From Demequina sp. NBRC 110054 (GTDB lineage: Bacteria; Actinomycetota; Actinomycetes; Actinomycetales; Demequinaceae), in contig NZ_BBRK01000006.1 of NCBI RefSeq assembly GCF_002090115.1, positions 532,754 through 596,753 on the forward strand: DNA of 64,000 nucleotides, given 5' to 3'. The notes below the pieces were generated by a model that was not told the DNA's origin, did no database searches, and was given only the letters and a program-made list of their open reading frames with translations. How positions within the stretch are numbered: position 1 is the stretch's first letter; each line of letters opens with the position of its first letter. Of this stretch, positions 1 through 5,850 are shown one piece after another. Made by a program: the position numbers and the translations under genes.

Positions 1-224
1 TTGGCCCACATGGTGAAGTGCGCGTGATGATCCACGTAGCCGGGCGTCGCCCAGCGGCCCTCAAGGTCGACGACCTGGGCGTCGCGGTCGACCTCTGCCT
101 GGCCCGTGGGGACGATGCGCACGATGCGATCGCCCTCGATCGCGATATCGACCTCACGCTCGGGCCCGTCCAGCAGGCGGACCGCTCTCACCAGCAGCGT
201 CACGCGCTTCTCCTCGTCACTCAT
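1..224 (-). CDS. Amidohydrolase family protein, N-terminal part (runs off the window)
   Basis: The first 74 residues of a protein that continues beyond the left edge. It starts at an ATG on the minus strand and opens with a short beta-rich segment typical of the composite-domain amidohydrolases (LLVRAVRLLDG, then VDIAIEGDRIVRIVPTG). The first metal-binding signature follows as PGYVDHHAHF, whose HAH pair would bind the metal ion. The specific substrate cannot be told from this fragment; YtcJ-like members look closest to me. No convincing Shine-Dalgarno sequence precedes the ATG, so the start is likely but not certain. It lies downstream of the lacI-type gene on the same strand, 55 nt after its stop, and could be co-transcribed with it. 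Confidence 0.7.
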   Translation of the reverse strand, partial: MSDEEKRVTLLVRAVRLLDGPEREVDIAIEGDRIVRIVPTGQAEVDRDAQVVDLEGRWATPGYVDHHAHFTMWA

Positions 225-279
225 GGGGGACGAGGGCGACACTACTCCGGCCGCGGGACGGCGCGGGACACCAGGGAGG

Positions 280-1317
280 TCAGGCGGAGTCGCGCTCGAT
301 GAGCTCGATCGGCAGGATCGTCGACCACGGCCGCTCGTTGCCCGCGAGCACGTCGATGAGGATGTCCGCGGTCTCCCACCCCATCGCCTCCGAGGGCTGC
401 TTGACGGTCGTCAGGGGAACCGGGCACATATCCGCCGCGGGGCTGTCGTCGTAGCCGACGACCGCCACGTCCTCGGGGATGCGACGGCCCGCCTCGATGA
501 GCACGGGCATCGCCGCCGACGCCATGAGGTCCGAGGCGATGAACACCCCGTCGACCTCGGGGTACCTGGCGAGGAGCTCGCGCGCGGCCCGAGCACCCCC
601 CACCGCGGTGAAGTCTCCGCTGATCGCGGGACCAGGCTCGAGCCCCGCCTCCGCGACGACGCGCCTCCAGCCATGCGTGCGCTCGTTCGCGGACTGCATG
701 TCCTCGGGACCCGTGATGGCGGCGATCCGGGTGCAGCCTCGCGCGACCAGGCGACGGCCCGCGACCGCGCCGCCCTCCTCGTTGTCGACGTCGACCACCC
801 ACGTGTCGATCGCCTCGAGCCCCGGCCGACCCCCGAACACGAGGGGGATCGCGTCCCCGATGCGCTCGAGGAAGTGGTTCGAGGTGTGATGCGAGACCAC
901 GACCGCGCCGTCGACCGCACCGCCCATGAGGTAGCGCGAGTTCTTCGCTCCGGGATCGGAGCTGGCCACCATGAGGTTCAGCACGTAGTCCGACTCCTCG
1001 AGCCTGCGGTCGATCCCCGCGACGATCGAGGCGAAGAACACATCGCCGAAGAACCTGGTGATGTCCTCGGGAACGACGAGCGCGATCGCGTGGCTCTGCG
1101 CGCTCGCGAGCGAGCGTGCCGCGCGGTTCGGCACGTAGCCGAGCTCGGCGATCGCCGCCCGCACCGCCTCGACCGAGGACGGATTGACCTTGTCGGAGCC
1201 GTTGACCACGCGCGAGACTGTCGCACGCGAGACGCCGGCACGGGCAGCCACCATCTCGAGCGTAGGCGCCGTGTGGCGCAGCACGCTCATCTCCATCTCG
1301 CCGTCAGGGTCAGGCAT
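280..1317 (-). CDS. LacI-family transcriptional regulator
   Basis: A 345-residue repressor of the usual LacI length. Residues about 18-65 form the helix-turn-helix and hinge helix (TLEMVAARAGVSRATVSRVV, then GYVPNRAARSLAS). The rest is a periplasmic-binding-like effector domain. It follows a CUT1 sugar transporter operon on the same strand and is probably its local regulator. Operators with the core GAGCGCTC lie upstream of that operon's first gene. This core matches, from memory, the CebR/CelR operator of actinobacteria, so cellobiose or another beta-glucoside is a plausible inducer, but that is inference. The start is uncertain: the first ATG has no clear ribosome site, and internal ATGs at codons 8 and 10 would still keep the whole DNA-binding domain. 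A hairpin overlaps the first ATG. Confidence 0.93.
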   Translation of the reverse strand: MPDPDGEMEMSVLRHTAPTLEMVAARAGVSRATVSRVVNGSDKVNPSSVEAVRAAIAELGYVPNRAARSLASAQSHAIALVVPEDITRFFGDVFFASIVAGIDRRLEESDYVLNLMVASSDPGAKNSRYLMGGAVDGAVVVSHHTSNHFLERIGDAIPLVFGGRPGLEAIDTWVVDVDNEEGGAVAGRRLVARGCTRIAAITGPEDMQSANERTHGWRRVVAEAGLEPGPAISGDFTAVGGARAARELLARYPEVDGVFIASDLMASAAMPVLIEAGRRIPEDVAVVGYDDSPAADMCPVPLTTVKQPSEAMGWETADILIDVLAGNERPWSTILPIELIERDSA

Positions 1318-1346
1318 GGGCCCATGATGCTATAGAGCCCATGCCT
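1312..1346. promoter_or_regulatory. Hairpin over the lacI-type start codon
   Basis: Ten-base arms AGGCATGGGC (1312-1321) and GCCCATGCCT (1337-1346) flank a 15-nt loop. They lie between the last permease gene and the regulator and include the regulator's first ATG. The left arm also belongs to the perfect palindrome CATGGGCCCATG (1315-1326). It could attenuate translation on read-through transcripts, act as a weak terminator, or be a protein-binding site. The function is not shown. Confidence 0.45.
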
Positions 1347-1377
1347 GCCCCAGCAGGAAACGTCGGTCGTCACCGGA

Positions 1378-2232
1378 CTAGCCCTTGACGGCGCCCTGCA
1401 TGATGCCCGACACCAGCTGCTTGCCGGTGAAGATGAAGAGCAGGAGGAGCGGCAGCGTCGCGAGCAGCACACCCGCCAGCACGAGCGAGTAGTCCACGAA
1501 GTAGTTCGCCTGGAGCAGCGACAGCGCCACGGGCAGCGTCGGATTCTGCGGGTCGAGCACGATGAAGGGCCAGAAGAAGTTGTTCCAGGTGGTGACGAAC
1601 GTGAACAGCGCGAGCATCGCCGCGGCGGGGCGCGCAGCCGGGAGACCGACGTGCCAGAACGTCCTGATCATGGAGCAACCATCCACGCGGGCCGCCTCGA
1701 TGAGCTCGGTCGGCAGCGACTGGGACAGGTACTGCGTCATCCAGAACACACCGAAAGCGGTGACCAGCGCCGGGATGATGACCGCGCCGAGCGACCCGGT
1801 CCAGCCGAACTTCTGCATGAGGATGTACAGCGGCACCACGCCGAGCTGCACCGGGACCGCCATGGTCGCGATCACGGCGACCAGCAGGGGGCCCGAGCCC
1901 TTGAAGCGCAGCTTCGCGAACGCGAAGCCCGCGAGGGTGGACAGCACGACCGTGCTGACCGCGGTCGTGGTGGACACGATGATCGAGTTCGACAGCGCCT
2001 TCCAGAAGTTGACCGCGGGGTTGGAGATGACCTCCGCAGCGTTGGCGAGGAAGTTCCCGCCCGGCCACCAGGACATGTTCTGGTCGTAGATGGTCGACTG
2101 GTCACCCGAGCCGATAAGGAACGACCAGTAGAACGGGAAGATCGCGGTGGCGAGGACGATCGCCAGTCCGCCGTAGACGAACCAGGACGGGCGCCCGGAG
2201 GAGATGGACGTAGAGACCTTGCGGCGTGCCAT
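1378..2232 (-). CDS. CUT1 carbohydrate ABC transporter permease (MalG type)
   Basis: A 284-residue inner-membrane permease with about six transmembrane segments, beginning with a hydrophobic stretch at residues 17-36 (FVYGGLAIVLATAIFPFYWS). The EAA loop that contacts the ATPase is visible as ELIEAARVDGCSMIRTFWHVGLPAARP. A full-length MalG-type subunit fits this size. The start is fixed by TGATG coupling: the stop of the upstream permease shares one base with this ATG. It pairs with the MalF-type permease to form the translocation channel for a sugar delivered by the lipoprotein encoded two genes upstream. No ATPase gene is present in the operon, so a shared MsiK-like ATPase encoded elsewhere is expected. 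Confidence 0.93.
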   Translation of the reverse strand: MARRKVSTSISSGRPSWFVYGGLAIVLATAIFPFYWSFLIGSGDQSTIYDQNMSWWPGGNFLANAAEVISNPAVNFWKALSNSIIVSTTTAVSTVVLSTLAGFAFAKLRFKGSGPLLVAVIATMAVPVQLGVVPLYILMQKFGWTGSLGAVIIPALVTAFGVFWMTQYLSQSLPTELIEAARVDGCSMIRTFWHVGLPAARPAAAMLALFTFVTTWNNFFWPFIVLDPQNPTLPVALSLLQANYFVDYSLVLAGVLLATLPLLLLFIFTGKQLVSGIMQGAVKG

Positions 2233-3260
2233 CACTTGCCTCCCTTCGAGGCGGAGTTCTGCTTGGCGGGCTTGGCCTTCTTGGCGACGTTGTCGCTGGC
2301 GATGAGCCGCTGCGTGAGGAAGAAGTTGACGAGGCTGATCGACACGATGATGAGGAAGAGGATCCACGCGACGGCGGCCGCACGGCCGAAGTCGAACTTC
2401 ACCCAACCGGTGTTGTAGAGGTACATCGTGATCGTGAGCCATTGCTTGTTGGCTCCGCCCAGGCCGTACGTGTCGTACATGCGAGGCTCGTCGAAGATCT
2501 GGAGCCCGCCGATCGTGGACGTGATGATGACGAAGACCATGGTGGGTCGGATCTGCGGGATCGTGATCGACGCGAAGCGGCGCATGCCGCCCGCTCCGTC
2601 GATCGCGGCCGCCTCGTAGAGGTCACGCGGGATGGCCTGCATCGCGGCGAGCAGGATCAGCGCGTTGTAGCCGGTCCAGCGGAAGTTCACCATGGTCGCG
2701 ATCGCGATATGGCTGGGGATCACGTCCGTGTGCCACAGGATCGAGTCGAGCCCGATGTCGTTGAGGATCGAGTTCACGAGCCCGTACTTGTCACCGAACA
2801 TGTTGGAGAAGATGAGTGCGACCGCCACCGGGGCGACCACGTACGGCAGCAGGACTCCCATGCGCCAGAACGTCTTCGCGCGCAGGTTCTGGTCGAGCAT
2901 GGCCGCGATGAACGTCGCGACGATGATCTGAGGAACCGACGACAGCAGGAAGATCGAGAAGGTGTTGCGCAGCGCGATCCAGAACTCGCGGTCCTGGAGG
3001 ACCCACACGAAGTGGTCCAAGCCGATGAACTCACCGGAGTTGCGCACCTGGTCCCAGTCCATCATCGAGATGAACGCGGTGTAGAGGATCGGGAAGAGTC
3101 CCGTGACGGCGAAGACGAGGAAGAACGGCGCGATGTACAGGTACGGCGAGTACTTGACGTCCCAGCGGCCGAGTCGCTGACGCCAGGTCAGCTGCGCGTG
3201 GCCGCCGTCCCGACGCTGCTCGTCGGTGGGATGGTCGGGGCGCTGAAGGGTGGAGGTCAT
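2232..3260 (-). CDS. CUT1 carbohydrate ABC transporter permease (MalF type)
   Basis: A 342-residue permease, the partner of the MalG-type subunit with which it shares a one-base stop/start overlap. After a short cytoplasmic tail, the first membrane segment lies at about residues 40-62 (YLYIAPFFLVFAVTGLFPIL). The ATPase-contact EAA loop appears as DLYEAAAIDGAGGMRRFASITIPQIRP. It lacks the large extracytoplasmic insertion seen in the second MalF-type permease of this window. AAGGA lies at suitable spacing before the ATG. The binding-protein gene lies 85 nt upstream, and a strong hairpin in that gap probably sets the ratio of binding protein to permease. Confidence 0.93.
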   Translation of the reverse strand: MTSTLQRPDHPTDEQRRDGGHAQLTWRQRLGRWDVKYSPYLYIAPFFLVFAVTGLFPILYTAFISMMDWDQVRNSGEFIGLDHFVWVLQDREFWIALRNTFSIFLLSSVPQIIVATFIAAMLDQNLRAKTFWRMGVLLPYVVAPVAVALIFSNMFGDKYGLVNSILNDIGLDSILWHTDVIPSHIAIATMVNFRWTGYNALILLAAMQAIPRDLYEAAAIDGAGGMRRFASITIPQIRPTMVFVIITSTIGGLQIFDEPRMYDTYGLGGANKQWLTITMYLYNTGWVKFDFGRAAAVAWILFLIIVSISLVNFFLTQRLIASDNVAKKAKPAKQNSASKGGK

Positions 3261-3289
3261 GAAGGGTCCTTCGGGGTGACTGCAGCGGC

Positions 3290-3332
3290 ACGGGCCGCCC
3301 CCTCCCCTTCAGAGAAGGAGGAGGCGGCCCGT
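3290..3332 (-). promoter_or_regulatory. Intergenic hairpin after the binding-protein gene
   Basis: Arms ACGGGCCGCC (3290-3299) and GGCGGCCCGT (3323-3332) pair perfectly, and CCTCC can extend the stem inward to GGAGG. The stem begins 14 nt past the binding-protein stop and ends 30 nt before the permease start. There is no U-tract. Such hairpins in malE-malF-type operons usually protect the upstream mRNA and reduce downstream expression. Confidence 0.6.
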
Positions 3333-3345
3333 CCTCGCGGCGTGA

Positions 3346-4680
3346 TTAGCCGAGCGCGGCGATCTCGCTGAGGGCCTGGTCCCAGGACGTCGTGGGGTCC
3401 TGAGATCCGTCCTCGGTACGGGTCAGCGCGTTCTGGATGATGTCGTTCACGTCGAAGTACGACGAACCCTTGAAGGGCGACACGGTGATCGCGTTGGCAC
3501 GGTTGGAGAAGATCGTGCCGAGCGAGTCGGTGTTGAAGAACTCCGCCTTCGTGGGCGAGTCACCCGAAGCGAACGCGTCGTTCAGCGCGGTCTCGTCCTC
3601 AAGCGCCGAGTTCTGGCTGGGGAAGGTGCCCGCGTTGGCGAGGGCCTTGAGCTGCTGCTCGGGGGCCGTGAGCCAGGCTGCGAACTCGATCGCTGCGTCC
3701 ACGTTCTCGCCGTCGGCCGGGACGGTCAGGTAGGAACCGCCCCAGTTGCCGCCGCCGCCGGGGAAGACGTCCGCGACGTTCCAGCCGGTGCTGTCAGGAG
3801 CGGCACCCTGGATGACGCCGAGCATCCAGCCCGGGCACAGCATCGTCGCGAAGTCCTCGTTGGCGAGGGCCGCGTACCAGTCGTCCGACCACTGCGAGAG
3901 GTGGGCCGAGAGGCCTGCAGAGGCGTCGGTCACCATCGTGAAGGCGTCGGCGACCTCGGCGTTGTCGGCAGCGATGAGCTCACCGGTGTCGGGGTCCTCG
4001 TACGCGGCCGCGACCTGGTTGATCACGCCCTGGTAGATGGCGCCCGCCGAGTCGAACCACGCACCGCCGGTGGCGTCCACGTAGTCCTGGCCGACAGAGA
4101 AGTAGGTGTCCCAGTCACCCTCGAGCAGCGCGGCGACCTCGGCCGGGTCGGTCGGGAGGCCGGCCTCCTCGAAGAGAGTGGCGTTGTAGCAGACGGCCTC
4201 GGGGCCGATGTCGGTGCCGTAGGCGACCAGGCGACCCTCGGAGTCGGTGGCGGCCTCGGTCTTCCAGTCGAGCCAGCGGCCGTCGACGTCCGCGGAGGTG
4301 AGGTCCGCCAGCAGGTCCGCGTACTCCATGACCTCGGGCATCCAGTCCACCTCGATCGCCTCGACGTCGGCGAGGCCGCCGGCGCCCAGCTTGGCGAAGT
4401 AGTTGGTGCGCGCGTCGTTGGAGGTCGCGGCGACGTTCGCCTCGATCGTCACGTTCGGGTGCAGCTCGGTGTACTCGTCGAGAAGCTCCTGCGTGTAGCC
4501 GAAGTCGTTGAACGTCGAGATCGTCAGCGTGATGGGCTCGTCGCTCATCGCGTCATCTGATGCCGAGTCCGAGGACGACGGGTCGGAGTCGCCACCGCCG
4601 GAGCAGGCGGCGAGGGTCAGGGCGAAGACGGCTGCACCCGCAGCGATCCCCGCCTTCCTGGTGCGTGGTGTGAGGCTCAC
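3346..4680 (-). CDS. Sugar ABC transporter substrate-binding lipoprotein
   Basis: A 444-residue extracellular solute-binding protein of family 1 (MalE-like). The chosen start is the GTG at 4680, because AAGGGAG lies 5 nt before it; a second in-frame GTG six bases upstream sits directly against that site. The signal peptide ends in a lipobox LTLAAC, with the lipidated cysteine at residue 26, followed by a GGGDSD linker and a Ser/Asp-rich tether. The mature domain starts with ITLTISTFNDFGYTQELLDEY, the usual first strand of these proteins. It delivers sugar to the two permeases encoded downstream. The substrate is not evident from sequence; operators of the CebR/CelR type suggest cello-oligosaccharides or another beta-glucoside. 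Transcription is probably repressed by the LacI-type protein encoded at the end of the same gene group. Confidence 0.92.
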   Translation of the reverse strand: MSLTPRTRKAGIAAGAAVFALTLAACSGGGDSDPSSSDSASDDAMSDEPITLTISTFNDFGYTQELLDEYTELHPNVTIEANVAATSNDARTNYFAKLGAGGLADVEAIEVDWMPEVMEYADLLADLTSADVDGRWLDWKTEAATDSEGRLVAYGTDIGPEAVCYNATLFEEAGLPTDPAEVAALLEGDWDTYFSVGQDYVDATGGAWFDSAGAIYQGVINQVAAAYEDPDTGELIAADNAEVADAFTMVTDASAGLSAHLSQWSDDWYAALANEDFATMLCPGWMLGVIQGAAPDSTGWNVADVFPGGGGNWGGSYLTVPADGENVDAAIEFAAWLTAPEQQLKALANAGTFPSQNSALEDETALNDAFASGDSPTKAEFFNTDSLGTIFSNRANAITVSPFKGSSYFDVNDIIQNALTRTEDGSQDPTTSWDQALSEIAALG

Positions 4681-4738
4681 TTTCACTCCCTTGTGAAGTA
4701 GGTGCAAAGACGATTCCCGAGAGTGGTGCACCCCTCTG

Positions 4739-4752
4739 TGGGAGCGCTCTCA
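4739..4752. promoter_or_regulatory. LacI-family operator 1
   Basis: TGGGAGCGCTCTCA is a 14-bp palindrome with a single mismatched pair. From memory it matches the CebR/CelR operator TGGGAGCGCTCCCA at 13 of 14 positions. It lies about 60 bp before the binding-protein start codon, where a bound repressor would block transcription. Confidence 0.75.
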
Positions 4753-4789
4753 CGAATCGCCTTGAACCTACGCCCACGCCCAGTGCCGG

Positions 4790-4810
4790 GCAAACGTTGC
4801 AAGCGTTTGC
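4790..4810. promoter_or_regulatory. Second-type operator, 21-bp inverted repeat
   Basis: GCAAACG (4790-4796) and CGTTTGC (4804-4810) are perfect inverted arms around a 7-nt centre. The right part also reads as the generic LacI/CcpA-like motif TTGCAAGCGTTTGCA. It differs from the GAGCGC sites, so a second LacI-family protein may act here. Confidence 0.6.
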
Positions 4811-4866
4811 AGGCCTGTGTCGAAACACAATCGTTACCAAAACTGCACGCGCAACCGGTTTTCTCG

Positions 4867-4880
4867 TGAGAGCGCGTTCA
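4867..4880. promoter_or_regulatory. LacI-family operator 2 (degenerate)
   Basis: TGAGAGCGCGTTCA is a 14-bp site in which five of seven base pairs are symmetric. It shares the GAGCGC core with the neighbouring operators and lies 23 bp from the perfect one. Confidence 0.5.
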
Positions 4881-4887
4881 CGTGCTT

Positions 4888-4903
4888 GCGAGAGCGCTCT
4901 CAC
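4888..4903. promoter_or_regulatory. LacI-family operator 3 (perfect core)
   Basis: GAGAGCGCTCTC at 4890-4901 is a perfect 12-bp palindrome with one further matching pair (4888/4903) outside a mismatch. It is the strongest of the three GAGCGC sites and lies about 150 bp from operator 1, far enough for DNA looping. Confidence 0.7.
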
Positions 4904-5014
4904 GTTTCCAGAAGCGACAGCTCATCCCGCGTCGTCGTCCTCCAGCCGGTGCCGGTGGGGACGGCGCCGCACCCGACCCTTTCGCACGTCGCTCCGGCGT
5001 GGAAGGCTCTGCCT

Positions 5015-5458
5015 ATGGCGAACCTCGCGCAAGGGACAGGGACGATGCTCGTGCTGGCGTGCGCGATCGCGCTCGCCGGGTGCGCGGCACCGATCGACCA
5101 CGGCGATCTCGACGCCGCCGACAGCCCCGTCGCGCGCTACGACTGGGACGCGGGAGGCCCGCGCGAGACCGCGCTCCTGACGGGCGTGCTCGAGCTCCGC
5201 GACGGCTGCCTCTACGTCGTCGGGACCGGCGACGCGGCGGACCTGACCACGGTCCCCGTGCTGCCCCGCGAGCTCACGGCCTGGGATGCGGAGCTCGAGA
5301 CCCTGACGTATGCGGGCGTGGAGTACGCGATGGGCGATGCCGTCGCGGCCGGCGGCGGGTGGGGCGAGCCGCACGACGGTGTGGACCTTCCCGACGCCTG
5401 CGAGCCTGACGAGTGGGGCGAGGTCATGTACGTCCAGGACGAGTCGCTCGCGCCGTAG
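5015..5458 (+). CDS. Small putative lipoprotein of unknown function
   Basis: A 147-residue protein. From the ATG at 5015, which has GGAAGG 8 nt upstream, it shows a hydrophobic run and a lipobox ALAGC with cysteine 23, then an acidic mature part. Oddly, the region before the hydrophobic run has no Lys or Arg, which weakens the signal peptide call; the frame is open further upstream, so an earlier GTG start is possible. The mature part contains LELRDGCLYVVGTGD and a later GVEYAMGD, a beta-rich pattern seen in small secreted actinobacterial proteins. I do not recognise a family. It is divergent from the transporter operon and shares the operator-rich region with it, but no functional link can be claimed. 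Confidence 0.6.
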   Translation: MANLAQGTGTMLVLACAIALAGCAAPIDHGDLDAADSPVARYDWDAGGPRETALLTGVLELRDGCLYVVGTGDAADLTTVPVLPRELTAWDAELETLTYAGVEYAMGDAVAAGGGWGEPHDGVDLPDACEPDEWGEVMYVQDESLAP

Positions 5459-5633
5459 GACCAGCGCCGAGCCGACGCCGCATGCGCACGCACTGTCCGC
5501 GCGACAGCCTGCGCCCACGCACCGACGCCTCCAGCTCCCGTGCACCGCGCGCATACCAGCCGTATACCGGAGCCTCCGATTCTCAAATCACGTGCATCGG
5601 CACGTGTCCAGGGGAATCACAAGGGGAAAGATC

Positions 5634-5837
5634 ATGAGCATCGTCAACTTCAGCCAGAGCCCGCAGGGCTACCCGCAGTTCCGGGTCGATGTCGGCGCCA
5701 TCGCGACACCGATCATCGCCACCGGCGCCGCGCTCGCCGTCGCGGCCGGGCTCGGCTTCGCGTTCGCCGCGAGTCCTGACGACGTCGCGCCGATCTGCGA
5801 CGACCTGTCACCCATCGCGGGCGTCGCCGTCTGCTGA
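5634..5837 (+). CDS. 67-residue hydrophobic peptide, function unknown
   Basis: A short gene with a good ribosome site (AAGGGGAA, 5 nt before the ATG). The product has a polar N-terminus (MSIVNFSQSPQGYPQFRVD), one Ala/Gly-rich hydrophobic segment at about residues 21-46, and a short acidic tail holding the only two cysteines, ICDDLSPIAGVAVC, the second being the last residue. It could be a single-span membrane peptide, a secreted signalling peptide or a bacteriocin/RiPP-like precursor; the sequence does not decide. It converges on the large SARP regulator gene, with only 13 nt between the two stops. Codon use is as GC-rich as that of its neighbours. No modification or export gene is adjacent. 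Confidence 0.6.
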   Translation: MSIVNFSQSPQGYPQFRVDVGAIATPIIATGAALAVAAGLGFAFAASPDDVAPICDDLSPIAGVAVC

Positions 5838-5850
5838 CCCCTTCTACCCT

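Larger units (their letters stand above)
4681..5014. promoter_or_regulatory. Operator-rich 334-nt intergenic region
   Basis: No gene lies here. The region separates the leftward binding-protein gene from the rightward lipoprotein gene and holds three copies of a GAGCGC-centred palindrome plus a 21-bp inverted repeat of a second type. Each is listed separately. It is the control region for the transporter operon and possibly for both directions. Confidence 0.7.
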
